A DNA stretch of 64,000 nt from Acidiphilium rubrum. Lineage in GTDB: Bacteria > Pseudomonadota > Alphaproteobacteria > Acetobacterales > Acetobacteraceae. The stretch's first letter is position 1. Each line of letters opens with the position of its first letter. Below, in pieces: positions 35,114 through 44,586 of the stretch. The notes beneath the pieces were generated by a model. That model was not told the DNA's origin. It did no database searches and saw only the letters and a program-made list of their open reading frames with translations. The stretch covers positions 57,221-121,220 of the forward strand of contig NZ_FTNE01000012.1 in assembly GCF_900156265.1 (NCBI RefSeq). Direction: 5' to 3'. The translations under genes and the position numbers were made by a program.

Positions 35114-36112
35114 TCAGTCAGGCGCCCCCATTGGCACGCGAAAAGCAGCGACAGTTTCCAGCCAATTGCGATACAGCTGCATCGTGTCAGGTTGCCAGGG
35201 AGAGGCTGTGTTCGCGAGCGCAGGCGGAAGCGGCAGAGCATCCATCAGCGCCGGCTCAAACCGCCCCTGCACCGCCCGTTGAAACGACCGCAGCGCGGAG
35301 CGGGTTGCCGCATCGAAACAGCCGATCGGCAGGGTAGGGTATCCCATCGCCTCGCGCGTCAGATAGCGTCGCACATCCCGCCGATATTCCAGCGCCAGAC
35401 TGGCCGGCTCGTATTCCGGATGGCCCTGCAAGAACACGCAGCCCGGCGCATCGTCATGCACGAACCGATCGACACCCCATCGCGCGGACGCCGCCAATAT
35501 CCGATACCCGTGTGATGTGAGAGTCGCCGGCGCGAGCCCGTTCCAGCGCGAATGCGGCACAATGATCTGATCACCCATACCCGCCATGAGCGGATGCTCG
35601 CGCCGCACCTCGAACCGCAGGACGCCATGACATTTCCGTGCCCGCCGCTGACGCGTGACCCCGCTGAGGTGAAGGACCGCGGCATGGGTCGCGAGGCACG
35701 AAAACAGCACGGGCGTTCGCCGCCTGATCGCTTGGTCGATCACCCGGACCAACGCCGGATAATAGGCCTCCTCACGCAGATCGTCCGTGCTCGGCTCAGC
35801 GCCCGTGATGATCAGTGCGTCCGGCCAATCCGCGTCGAGCGCCGCAACCGGGCGATAGTCAGCGTCCCACCCATCGCGCCCTGGCGGTTGCAGGCAATAC
35901 CCGCCCATCGTCACATTGATGCCATCTTCCTGCCCGGCGGCATGAAGTCGCGCCCGAAACTGACGGTCGGCGTCGCGAAACCCGGCGCCGCGCATGTTGT
36001 TGACCAATCCAATGCGAACGGCCCCACCCCGGCGCGGCCAGAAATGCTGCGTGGTCATGCCGCTTGGCGGCATCGGCTGCGTCAGCGCATTCTGAACGTC
36101 CGACACCGTCAC
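35114..36112 (-). CDS. Homoserine O-acyltransferase, MetA-like
   Basis: A 332-residue glutamine-amidotransferase-fold protein of the MetA/HTS family, which acylates homoserine for methionine synthesis. 'ALIITGAEPSTDDLREEAYYP', the nucleophile region 'VLFSCLATHAAVLHLSG', 'IVPHSRWNGL' and 'VFLQGHPEYEPASLALEY' (catalytic His/Glu) are seen. It is a divergent member; succinyl versus acetyl preference cannot be read. GTG start overlaps the metY stop by 4 bases (GTGA), so the two are one operon. Confidence 0.82.
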   Translation of the reverse strand: MTVSDVQNALTQPMPPSGMTTQHFWPRRGGAVRIGLVNNMRGAGFRDADRQFRARLHAAGQEDGINVTMGGYCLQPPGRDGWDADYRPVAALDADWPDALIITGAEPSTDDLREEAYYPALVRVIDQAIRRRTPVLFSCLATHAAVLHLSGVTRQRRARKCHGVLRFEVRREHPLMAGMGDQIIVPHSRWNGLAPATLTSHGYRILAASARWGVDRFVHDDAPGCVFLQGHPEYEPASLALEYRRDVRRYLTREAMGYPTLPIGCFDAATRSALRSFQRAVQGRFEPALMDALPLPPALANTASPWQPDTMQLYRNWLETVAAFRVPMGAPD

Positions 36113-37431
36113 GCCGCCGTCGCGCGCGAGGGTGGCGGCTGCGCAGCACTGGCCGTGCCCGCCGCAACCGTCAGCGCCTGATCCAGATCGGCAATGATGT
36201 CGTCGATATGCTCTATGCCGATGCTCAGCCGGATCATCTCCGGCGTGACGCCGGTTTGCGCGAGTTCATCGGCGTTGAGTTGCCGATGCGTGGTCGATGC
36301 CGGATGGGTCGCAAGCGATTTCGCGTCACCCAGATTGACCAGCCGCTTGAACAGCGAAAGCGCGTCAAAGAACCGGCGCCCGACCTCAAACCCGCCCTTC
36401 ACTCCGAAGGTCATCAGCGAACAAAAATTGCCATCGAGGTAGCGTAACCCCAGCGCGTGGTACGGATTATCGGCGAACCCGGCATAATTCACCCATGCCA
36501 CGCGCGGATCGGCGCGCAGAAACTGCGCGACGCGCCGCGCATTCGCCACGTGCCGTTCGATTCGGAGCGGCAAGGTTTCGAGGCCTTGCAACAACAGAAA
36601 CGCGCTCAGCGGCGCCAGCGTCGCACCACCATTGCGCAGGCACACGCTGCGGCAATGTGCCACGAACGCCGATGCACCGAATTGCTCGGTGAAGGTCACA
36701 TCGTGATACGCGTCCTCCGGCGCGGTCAGCATGGCGAAACGCGCGCCCTGTGCGGCCCAGTCGAACCGTCCACCGTCGATGATGGCGCCGCCCATCGTCG
36801 TGCCATGACCGCCGACGAATTTTGTCAGCGAGTGCACTACAACATCGGCACCGTGTTCGATCGGACGCAGCAACATCGGCGTCGCGACCGTATTATCCAC
36901 GATCAACGGCACGCCATGCGCGTGCGCAACCGCGGCCAACCCCGCAATATCCGAAATATTGCCCGCCGGATTGCCCACACTTTCGCAATAGACCGCCCGG
37001 GTCCGGTCATCGATCATCGCAGCGACCGCCGCGGGCTGGTCATCCCGCGCCATCCGCACCTCGACGCCCTGACGCTTGAACACGTGGGCGAACAAAGTGT
37101 ACGTCGCCCCATACAATTGCGGGCAGGTCACAATATTGGTGCCGGCTTCGGTGATGTTCTGAATCGCATACTGAATCGCCGCCATGCCGGATGCGACCGT
37201 CAACGCAGCGACACCGCCTTCCAGGGCTGCGATGCGCGTCTCCAGCACATCATTGGTCGGATTGCTCAGCCGGCAATAAATGTTTCCCGGTACCGTCAGG
37301 TCGAACAGCGCTGCGCCGTGCTCCGCACTATCGAAGGCGTAGGCGGCGGTCTGATAAATCGGCACCGCAACCGACTTGGTCGTTGGGTCGGTCTGGTAAC
37401 CGGCATGGATGGCTATGGTTTCGCGCTTCAT
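36109..37431 (-). CDS. metY: O-acetylhomoserine sulfhydrylase-type enzyme
   Basis: A 440-residue Cys/Met metabolism PLP enzyme. 'RETIAIHAGYQTDPTTKSVAVPIYQTAAYAFDSAEHGAALF', 'YCRLSNPTNDVLETRIAALEGG', 'VVVHSLTKFVGGHGTTMGGAIIDGG' (PLP Lys) and the C-terminal 'SIGIEHIDDIIADLDQAL' are typical of MetY. It forms homocysteine from O-acylhomoserine and sulfide. ATG 37431 chosen ('MKRETIAIHAG'). First gene of the pair with the MetA-like acyltransferase. Confidence 0.93.
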   Translation of the reverse strand: MKRETIAIHAGYQTDPTTKSVAVPIYQTAAYAFDSAEHGAALFDLTVPGNIYCRLSNPTNDVLETRIAALEGGVAALTVASGMAAIQYAIQNITEAGTNIVTCPQLYGATYTLFAHVFKRQGVEVRMARDDQPAAVAAMIDDRTRAVYCESVGNPAGNISDIAGLAAVAHAHGVPLIVDNTVATPMLLRPIEHGADVVVHSLTKFVGGHGTTMGGAIIDGGRFDWAAQGARFAMLTAPEDAYHDVTFTEQFGASAFVAHCRSVCLRNGGATLAPLSAFLLLQGLETLPLRIERHVANARRVAQFLRADPRVAWVNYAGFADNPYHALGLRYLDGNFCSLMTFGVKGGFEVGRRFFDALSLFKRLVNLGDAKSLATHPASTTHRQLNADELAQTGVTPEMIRLSIGIEHIDDIIADLDQALTVAAGTASAAQPPPSRATAA

Positions 37432-38044
37432 GCGCTTGGCCCACAAACCTGAAGGGCATCTCTAATTGAACCGCCCATCGACGTCGTCCTTCTGAGAAAA
37501 GATCAAAACAAATAAATAGAAAAAAGCAAAAAAATATATATAGTCGCGATAATGCGTCGCTTCCGTATCAATGTTGTCGCAGTATACCAAGTGCACTGCA
37601 CAATGACATCAGGAAAATGCGGATTCTCTACAGAAAATTCAGAAGCCGCGTGCATCAGATCATAAAATACCACTCATGGTGGTCGATCCGATCTGCACCC
37701 GTGCCTTATAGTCGACCGAAACGCCGGCTTTCGTGAGAATCGCAATCAAGATCCTGCGGACTAGGTCTGCACTCGATTTAGTTAAAAAGACAAAATATTA
37801 TATTATCAACATCATGTCAAAAAATAACCAATTGGATGTCATTTTTTATAAAAGTTAGTCGTGCAATCGGAGCGTAATCTTGTTATACACCGATTATTCA
37901 AAGACAGAATCAATAAATAACGAATCTCGTGCTGTATTTTACGACTTCTGCGACTGTTAGGGCTCTTAATGCAACTTTTAATTACAGCTCTCCTGAAATT
38001 CGATCGCGATGATCGGGCCAACGCGCAGTCAACTTGTCCGATCG
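37432..38044. other. Long AT-rich intergenic region between divergent genes
   Basis: About 610 bases with no convincing gene, divergent between metY (-) and the carrier/thioesterase gene (+). Two parts are very A/T-rich (37485-37550 and 37780-37925). A loose inverted repeat of A7/T7 type flanks 37818-37850. Promoters of both units must lie here. No SAM riboswitch consensus was recognised in the metY leader. Confidence 0.6.
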
Positions 38045-39148
38045 ATGAGCGTCATGTTCGTCGTTGATCACGTGGCCCGCGTGGCCGGCGAGCAGACCGA
38101 CACCATTCTTCGCTGGCTGTGCGATGAGGTCAGCTCGATCCTGCGCGTGCCGGTACCACGATCGGATGACGATTTTTTCGATCTGGGCGGCGACTCGATG
38201 AGCGCCCTGGCCCTGTTTGGCGCCGTCGAGGAGCGGTTCGGTTGCGCGATGGCCCTCACCACGATCTACGATGCCCCGCGCATCGCCGCCCTCGCAACCC
38301 GCATCGCCAACGCCAGCACAATGCCATCAGCTTCATCCTGCATTGTCCCCATCAAGGCAGCGCAGCCCGGCAGCGGTGTGGTCGTCCTGATCCACGGTGT
38401 CGGTGGCCACGTGTTCGATCTGTTGAGCCTTGGCAGCCTGATCGAAACGCACCACAGCGTCATTGCCCTGCGTGCCTATGGACTCGAGCGCGCCGAAACA
38501 CCGCTCGACCGCGTCGAATCCATGGCCGATGCCTACGCAAGCCTGATCCTGGCAAAGTTTCCCAACCAGATCGTTCACCTGATCGGCTATTCCTTCGGTG
38601 GCATGGTTGCGCTCGAACTCACCCGCCGCCTGCTTGCGGCCGATACCCCGGTGGGCAGCGTCGTGCTGCTCGACTCCTACCCCCACCCGCAGCGCTGGCC
38701 GCGCCGGCAGGCGCTCGACGTACGCCTCCGGCGGATCCGCCACCAGATCGGCGTCCTGCGATCGTCCGATTGGCCGGCGCGCCTCGCCTATTGCCGCACC
38801 CGTCTCGGGCTCGGTGCCAGCGGCCCCGAATCCACCTCGTCGCGCCGCCAATGGCTCGCCGCACCGGATGGCGCCACGCCCGATATCCGCGCCGTGTTCG
38901 ATGCCGCCTCGGTCGCGATCGATCATTACCAACCGACCGCCTTCAACCATCCGGTCACCTTCATGAGGCCCGAAATCGCTTCGGTGTTCCTGCCAACCCA
39001 TCCCCGCGCGGTGTGGCAACGTCTGATCCCCCGTCTCGACGTCCAGATGGTACCGGGCGACCACGTCACCATGCTCGATGATCATGCCGCCGACCTTGCC
39101 GTCCTGCTGTCCCGCACGATCGGCCGGGCGAACCAGCACCCCGCATGA
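38045..39148 (+). CDS. Carrier protein fused to thioesterase (PCP-TE didomain)
   Basis: A 367-residue two-domain protein. Residues about 15-90 are a phosphopantetheine carrier: 'DDDFFDLGGDSMSALALF' with the pantetheinyl Ser near residue 51. A type I thioesterase follows: 'VVLIHGVGGHVFDLLSL', 'HLIGYSFGGMVALELTRRL' (nucleophile Ser near 183), 'VVLLDSYPHPQ' (Asp) and 'VPGDHVTMLDD' (His). This is the end of an NRPS-like assembly line without its condensation domain. Start ATG 38045 or 38054 is uncertain. It overlaps the ligase gene by 4 bases, so the ligase probably loads this carrier. Confidence 0.88.
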   Translation: MSVMFVVDHVARVAGEQTDTILRWLCDEVSSILRVPVPRSDDDFFDLGGDSMSALALFGAVEERFGCAMALTTIYDAPRIAALATRIANASTMPSASSCIVPIKAAQPGSGVVVLIHGVGGHVFDLLSLGSLIETHHSVIALRAYGLERAETPLDRVESMADAYASLILAKFPNQIVHLIGYSFGGMVALELTRRLLAADTPVGSVVLLDSYPHPQRWPRRQALDVRLRRIRHQIGVLRSSDWPARLAYCRTRLGLGASGPESTSSRRQWLAAPDGATPDIRAVFDAASVAIDHYQPTAFNHPVTFMRPEIASVFLPTHPRAVWQRLIPRLDVQMVPGDHVTMLDDHAADLAVLLSRTIGRANQHPA

Positions 39149-40629
39149 GCCGTTTCGCACCGCCGGACTTCAATCATCTGGCCGCGCCGGTCGCGTGGTG
39201 GGCTGCCCACGCCCCCGATCAGATCGCGCTGGTCGATGGCGCCGGCACCTGGACCTACGCCCAGCTCAACCAAGCCATCATCATGGTGCGCAACACGCTG
39301 CTGTCCCGCGGAAGCCAACCGGGCGATCGGGTGGCTGTGCTCGGCGATAATGGTGCCGCCATGGTCGCGCTCATGCTGGGCGCCAGCCTCGCCGGCGCCT
39401 GGGTCGTCCCGCTCAACCCCCGCCTGTCCGACCGGGAAATCGACGAGATCGCCCGCCACGCCACGCCAACCTGCCTGCTGTTCGCCAATCCCGGTACCGG
39501 CCGTGCGCGCCAGCACGCCGAGCGCTGCAAGGCTCAACCCCTCACGATCGAAGGCCTCGGGCCGATCGCCCTGGCCGAAACCACCCACCATGCCCCGCCC
39601 GAACCCAACGCGGATGTCGCAGCGCTCATCTACACCTCGGGCACCACCGGCCGGCCCAAGGGCGTCATGCTGACCCATCGCAATCTGATGATTTCGGCAC
39701 GCGCGTCCGGCGCGATCCGTGCCATCAGCCCCGCCGACATCGTCTATTCCGTGCTGCCGATCAGCCATATCCTCGGGTTCACCGGCGTCATGCTCGGCAC
39801 GCTCACCTATGGCGGCACCATCATGCTCGCCCCACGGTTCGATCCGCCAGGTGCGCTGCGGGCGGTCCTGCATGACCATGTCACCATGATCATCGGCGCA
39901 CCGTCGATGTTCGCGCTGCTCGCCGAATACGCCGCGCTGCAAGGCATGTCGGTTCTGCCCCCCCATCACCTCCGCCTGATTGCCAGCGCCGGCGCGCCGC
40001 TCGACCCGGCAGTGAAAGCCGCGGTCGAAGCCTGTTTCGGCATGGTCCTGAACAACGGCTACGGGATCACCGAATGCGCCCCCACCATCGCGCAGACCCG
40101 CATCGACCAGCCCCGTCGTGATTGTTCGGTCGGCATGTTGCTCCCTGGTCTCGACGCCCGCCTGGTTGGCGAGGCCGGCGGCATCGGCGCCCTGCACCTC
40201 CGCGGCCCCACCGTCATGGCGGGCTATTACCGCGACGAAGCCGCCACCGCCGCCGTGCTCGATGCCGATGGCTGGTTCGATACCGGCGACCTCGCGAAAT
40301 TCGAGAACGACCATCTTTTCATCGTCGGTCGCAGCAAGGAACAGATCATCCGCTACGGGTTCAAGATTTACCCGGCCGAGATCGAAGCCGTCCTGAACGC
40401 CTATCCCGGCGTCCGCCAATCGGCGGTGATCGGCCGCGGCGATGGGGCGCATCAGGACATCATCGCCTTCGTCGAGCCCGCGGCCGGCATCACGCTGCAC
40501 CTGCCCGATCTGATCGATTACACCGCGAACCGCCTGGCCGACTACAAGCGGCCCGCCGAAATCCGGTTGGCGGCAGCGCTTCCCATGGGCGCGACGGGCA
40601 AGGTTCAGAAAGCGTCGCTGATCGCATAG
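39145..40629 (+). CDS. Adenylate-forming ligase (acyl-CoA synthetase / stand-alone A domain)
   Basis: A 494-residue AMP-binding enzyme. 'AALIYTSGTTGRPKGVMLTHRNLM' is the P-loop motif A3; 'NNGYGITECAPTIAQTR' is A5; 'DGWFDTGDLAKFENDHLFIVGRSKEQIIRYGFKIYPAEIEAVL' covers A7-A8; 'MGATGKVQKASL' holds the A10 Lys. It activates an acid as acyl-AMP and likely transfers it to the upstream carrier domain or to CoA. Substrate not readable. Coupled to the PCP-TE gene by ATGA. Confidence 0.93.
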   Translation: MSRFAPPDFNHLAAPVAWWAAHAPDQIALVDGAGTWTYAQLNQAIIMVRNTLLSRGSQPGDRVAVLGDNGAAMVALMLGASLAGAWVVPLNPRLSDREIDEIARHATPTCLLFANPGTGRARQHAERCKAQPLTIEGLGPIALAETTHHAPPEPNADVAALIYTSGTTGRPKGVMLTHRNLMISARASGAIRAISPADIVYSVLPISHILGFTGVMLGTLTYGGTIMLAPRFDPPGALRAVLHDHVTMIIGAPSMFALLAEYAALQGMSVLPPHHLRLIASAGAPLDPAVKAAVEACFGMVLNNGYGITECAPTIAQTRIDQPRRDCSVGMLLPGLDARLVGEAGGIGALHLRGPTVMAGYYRDEAATAAVLDADGWFDTGDLAKFENDHLFIVGRSKEQIIRYGFKIYPAEIEAVLNAYPGVRQSAVIGRGDGAHQDIIAFVEPAAGITLHLPDLIDYTANRLADYKRPAEIRLAAALPMGATGKVQKASLIA

Positions 40630-40668
40630 CGCCCGCAACGCCGCGCCCGTGCGGTTATCAAAACCTGT

Positions 40669-41826
40669 TCAGTAGGATCGATCTTCCCAGTCGATCCGCA
40701 GATTTTCCCGGATATACGGCACCGGATCGGCCAGAATATAACCGAGCATCGCAATGTCGCGCCGCGTGATCCGCCACGGCGTCGGCAGCGCCGCCAGGAT
40801 CGCCTTCATCGACCGCACCGCGCTGCCCGGTGGCACCATCCGCGCATCCGTCGCGCCGCCCGTCATGGCCGCGAGCCCGAGTGCGGTGAAATTCACCCCG
40901 AGCAGCATCGACAGCGGCATTTTGTAAAACACCCGCGGATTGCACTCCAGAAAGTGCACTTGCCCCGCCGGATCGAGCCTCATGTCGAAATTCAAAATCC
41001 CGGTCGTGCCGGTCGCCGCCACGATCCGGCTGAGCGCATCGAACACCACCGGCAGATCGAGCGCGGTATAGGTCGCCCGGCGCAACCGATGACAGATATA
41101 GCCGAGCACCCGCCCCCGCTCGGCGTACACCGATGCGCCGATATCCGCCCCTTCAATAAACCGCTGCACGAGCACCGGCCGATAATCGATCGTTGCTGCA
41201 ATCACCGCGGCCGCGCTCTCAACCACGGTCACACCCCGGTTGCCGTCGAGCGACAACGGCTTGATCACCGCCGGCACCGGCGTCTCGCCCCTTGCCAGGC
41301 TCGCGAGCAGCGCGCCCCGAGCGGCAAACACCTGGGTCGGCGGGCACAGAATCCCCAGCGTCTGGCAAAGTTCGGTGAAGCGCGCCTTGTCGTTCAGCAG
41401 ATCAAACGTCGCGAGATCAGGCATCGGAAAGCACGGTGCGGACAAATGCGGCGCCATCGCAATCAACGAGCGCGTGCTGGGCTGATCGCCGGCGAACACG
41501 AAATCGATGTCGTCCCGCGCAATCGCCGCGTTCACGGTGGCGATCATCCCGTCATCGCACGTGCCATCGAACGCGCGCGTCGTTTTTGTGTAGCGCGCAC
41601 ACAACCGCGAACGTCGCAGCCCATCGGACCCGGCATTGCCGAGCACCGATACCGACACGCCCGCCGCAACCGCACAGCGCATCGCGCGATACGGCAGGGT
41701 AAACAGCCCGCACACCAGCAAGCCGCGCAATTTGCGTGGCGCGGCGGCGGCTGGTCGTGGCCACGCGGCCACCGGTGCCGTGCCGTCGGCCACGATCGCG
41801 GCCGTGCGAAAACTGACGTCGCTCAT
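40669..41826 (-). CDS. ATP-grasp ligase
   Basis: A 385-residue ATP-grasp protein. An N-terminal Rossmann-like part ('RGLLVCGLFTLPYRAMRCAVAAGVSVSVLG') is followed by 'FDLLNDKARFTELCQTLGI' and 'PAVIKPLSLDGNRGVTVVES' (ATP-binding Lys), then 'VLVQRFIEGADIGASVY' and 'VHFLECNPRVFYKMPLSMLLG', the metal-binding end. Such enzymes join a carboxylate to an amine or thiol through an acyl phosphate. It overlaps the upstream flavoprotein gene (ATGA) and converges on the ligase gene (39-base gap). Partners unknown. Confidence 0.85.
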   Translation of the reverse strand: MSDVSFRTAAIVADGTAPVAAWPRPAAAAPRKLRGLLVCGLFTLPYRAMRCAVAAGVSVSVLGNAGSDGLRRSRLCARYTKTTRAFDGTCDDGMIATVNAAIARDDIDFVFAGDQPSTRSLIAMAPHLSAPCFPMPDLATFDLLNDKARFTELCQTLGILCPPTQVFAARGALLASLARGETPVPAVIKPLSLDGNRGVTVVESAAAVIAATIDYRPVLVQRFIEGADIGASVYAERGRVLGYICHRLRRATYTALDLPVVFDALSRIVAATGTTGILNFDMRLDPAGQVHFLECNPRVFYKMPLSMLLGVNFTALGLAAMTGGATDARMVPPGSAVRSMKAILAALPTPWRITRRDIAMLGYILADPVPYIRENLRIDWEDRSY

Positions 41827-43073
41827 TCGCCTGGTTGGCGATACGCCGCCTGCCCGACACGCCGCAGCGCCGCCGCCGGCTTCGCGCGTTCACATTGTGC
41901 CGCCAGATGCCGTGCCAGAATCGGCGTGGTCGACCGGGCGCCGAACACAAATCGCATCACCGGGCCGAAGCTCGGTGCTGCGATCGGCCCGATCATGTAA
42001 AGTCCGCGTACCGAGGTCTCGAACCGGCGCGACAAGGCCGGTGCCGTGCCTGCGGTGCGGATGCCCGCGGCCAACGCCGGATCGAGCATGTCCAACCGCG
42101 CCACGTCAGGCCGGAATCCCGTCGCGGCAACCACGTGGTCCACCTCGATCTGGTGTTTCGCACCCTGCCGGTCCCGCAAGTCGAACGTCACAACCCCGTT
42201 CGCGCCGGTGACCGCCAGCATGGTCATGCCCGTGCGCATCGGTACCCGCCCCTCGATCCGTTCACGCATGAACCAGCCCGGCGCCGCCCCCAGCGTGTTC
42301 GCAACGATGCGCAGCCGCATCGCCTCCGGCAGCGCATGAAACAGCTGCGGAAAATTGGCATAGAACCACAAATCCCAACCACCGCCGATCCCGGTGTCCG
42401 GCCGGCGGACCCGGTGGCGCAACGGCCGGCGCGCCGGCGGGTGATGAAACGCGATTGTCGCGCGCCGCGTAATGATCTGCGTGTCCGCCCCCGCTTCATG
42501 CAGCGCGGCAGCGACATCGATCGCCGAGGCACCGGCACCCACCACCGCGACCCGCTTGCCGGCCAACGCTGCCACCGGTCCATACTGCACGCTGTGCGAG
42601 ACATACCCCGCGGGCAGCCCGGCCAGCGGCTCCGGCAGATGAGGGAAGGACGCCACGCCAACCGCGATCACGACATTCCGCGCCGTCACGTGCGACCCGT
42701 CGTCCAGCGTCACGATAAAATCGCTGCCGGCCTGCCGGACATCACGAACCATGCGCGGGTCGGCGCGCGGCACCACCCGGTCGCGAAACCGAAGGCCGTA
42801 GTCATAAAACTCGGTAACCGGGATCGGCCGGGTCGCCTCGAACGTGCCGGTTGTCTCGGTCTGATACCGGCTGATCGGAAATCCCGCACCTGGTGCCGGC
42901 AGATCGGATGACTGACCATCCGACTTCAGCTTCGTCCCGGGCGGCATGTTATCGCGCCAAAACGCCATGGCGGAACCGAACACACAAACATCGAGGCTGT
43001 GACGATCCAGTTCTGCGGCGAGCGACAACCCATAAGGACCGGCACCTACAATAGCGACATCAAGTGTTCTCAT
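41823..43073 (-). CDS. Flavin-containing monooxygenase-like oxidoreductase
   Basis: A 416-residue protein with two dinucleotide folds: 'DVAIVGAGPYGLSLAAELDR' (FAD) and 'KRVAVVGAGASAIDVAAALHEAGADTQIITRRA' (NADPH), plus 'HVVAATGFRPDVARLD' near the end. 'FWRDNMPPGTKLKSDGQSSDL' is like the substrate region of BVMO/N-hydroxylase-type enzymes. It may hydroxylate an amine or ketone of the product made by the adjacent enzymes. It is the first gene of a pair with the ATP-grasp ligase. Confidence 0.85.
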   Translation of the reverse strand: MRTLDVAIVGAGPYGLSLAAELDRHSLDVCVFGSAMAFWRDNMPPGTKLKSDGQSSDLPAPGAGFPISRYQTETTGTFEATRPIPVTEFYDYGLRFRDRVVPRADPRMVRDVRQAGSDFIVTLDDGSHVTARNVVIAVGVASFPHLPEPLAGLPAGYVSHSVQYGPVAALAGKRVAVVGAGASAIDVAAALHEAGADTQIITRRATIAFHHPPARRPLRHRVRRPDTGIGGGWDLWFYANFPQLFHALPEAMRLRIVANTLGAAPGWFMRERIEGRVPMRTGMTMLAVTGANGVVTFDLRDRQGAKHQIEVDHVVAATGFRPDVARLDMLDPALAAGIRTAGTAPALSRRFETSVRGLYMIGPIAAPSFGPVMRFVFGARSTTPILARHLAAQCERAKPAAALRRVGQAAYRQPGE

Positions 43074-43292
43074 GAAAATATGCCAATTTTTGTAAAAATC
43101 AATTATACAGTGTCAGAATATCTATTTATTGTAACGTGATCAGATAAATCCCTAATCGATCGATCAATCGTTGCGTAAATGACGTCCATCTGACCAGCCG
43201 ATCATTAAATATCATCAACAAAGCGCGGAATCAAACGAAATAATTATATTGTTCATCTATATAATAGATAATACATTCAAAATATGACACAG
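43074..43292. other. AT-rich intergenic region upstream of the flavoprotein gene
   Basis: A 219-base gap after the GT4 gene stop, strongly A/T-rich at both ends (43074-43135 and 43235-43290), with no reading frame. It probably carries the promoter for the minus-strand flavoprotein/ATP-grasp pair; no sigma70 pair is convincing. Confidence 0.55.
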
Positions 43293-44387
43293 TTACACGT
43301 TTGCTGTGATTAATTCTCGATATAGCGCTGCCATGCGCCCAACAAATGCGTCCATGGTGAATTCACGGCTATATAATTTGCGCCCCGCGTCTGCGAGGTT
43401 GGCGCGCAACGCCGCATCGTCGATCAACCGGCGCAATGCCCGCGCCATCTCCTCGCTGTCGCCGGGCGGTACGAACAGCGCCGTCGTCTCATCGTCGAGC
43501 ACTTCCGGAATGCTGCCGACCGGCGTGCAGATCACCGGCGTTCCGGCCCCAAGTGCCTCAAGAATCACCAACGGCAGACCCTCATGGTACGAAGGCAGCA
43601 CCAGGACATGGGCAGCGGCGGTCAGAGCGGCTGCCTGTGCCCGGTCGACCCAGCCGGTGAACGAAACCCGCGCATCCAGACCCAATTCCGCCGCCTGCCG
43701 CCGATAGGTGTCCACTTCACCCCCGCCGGCGAACACCGCCTCGAAGTCGGCTGCCGCCAGAACCGGGCTGGCCAACGCCACGAGCAGATCACCAACCCCC
43801 TTGCGCGGCGTCAGATTGCCCAGAAACAAAATCCGAAACGGGCCGGACCGATCCCCCAGCCGCGGTGCCGCCACCATCGGCACGCCGTTTCGCACCACCA
43901 CCACCCGGTCCGGTGCCACCCCGATGGTGTCGATCAGCCAGTCGCGCCATCCGGTCCCGAGCACGACGCACAAATCCGCACGCCGAAACACGCCCCGCGC
44001 GAGCCAACGGCCCCACCCCGGCAACCGATCGTAAAACGGCTGAATTTCTGCCGCATGCAGGTGCAACAGCACCGGCACGCCCATCATCCGCGCCGCCAAC
44101 GCGACCAAACCCTTTCGCACCAGGCTGGCCCGCTCAGCCACATGGACATGCACCAGCCCAAGCCGCCCGCGCGCCGCCGCAATCACGATCCGGCCGATCG
44201 CCACACTCATATAGTAGGGCGACCACAGCACCGATCCCGGCCCCCGCGCGTCGATCGCGACCAGACGCAGCGGCATATCGACCGACGAACCATGCATCAG
44301 ATACGACACGACCTGCCCCATGCCGCCGCCAACGGCGGAGACCGGACAGACCAGAAAACAATCTTTTACAGATGACCGTCTAATCAT
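43293..44387 (-). CDS. GT4 family glycosyltransferase
   Basis: A 364-residue GT-B enzyme. 'VCPVSAVGGGMGQVVSYLMHG' is the acceptor-side glycine loop; 'FLGNLTPRKGVGDLLVALASPVL' begins the donor domain; 'SYHEGLPLVILEALGAGTPVICTPVGSIPEVLDDETTALFVPPGD' carries E-x7-E. It probably adds one sugar of the exopolysaccharide repeat. It is divergent from the PAP2 gene across a short AT-rich gap. Confidence 0.9.
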   Translation of the reverse strand: MIRRSSVKDCFLVCPVSAVGGGMGQVVSYLMHGSSVDMPLRLVAIDARGPGSVLWSPYYMSVAIGRIVIAAARGRLGLVHVHVAERASLVRKGLVALAARMMGVPVLLHLHAAEIQPFYDRLPGWGRWLARGVFRRADLCVVLGTGWRDWLIDTIGVAPDRVVVVRNGVPMVAAPRLGDRSGPFRILFLGNLTPRKGVGDLLVALASPVLAAADFEAVFAGGGEVDTYRRQAAELGLDARVSFTGWVDRAQAAALTAAAHVLVLPSYHEGLPLVILEALGAGTPVICTPVGSIPEVLDDETTALFVPPGDSEEMARALRRLIDDAALRANLADAGRKLYSREFTMDAFVGRMAALYRELITANV

Positions 44388-44586
44388 TTATATAATTCTC
44401 ATAAAAAAATAATGAGTAAACAAATAAAAATACGTGCCCAATCTTTATTTTTCCGTTAGCATACCGGAAATGAACCGTGCAACGATTTTCACCCGTCGCA
44501 CCCGATTGCGATGCTCACCGCTTTGCATCGCTCCGATCGCTGTCATAAGCACACCGATGTGCATCGCGTGCCGGAGGTGGCCATCA

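Noticed and set aside
37432..37520. Possible SAM riboswitch in the metY leader
   Set aside because: Only short stems were found, and the sequence does not match the SAM-II, SAM-V or SAM/SAH core as I know them; a covariance search would be needed.
39082..40638. A 518-codon open frame antisense to the adenylate-forming ligase
   Set aside because: The + strand product has all ligase motifs in order; the antisense product is low complexity.
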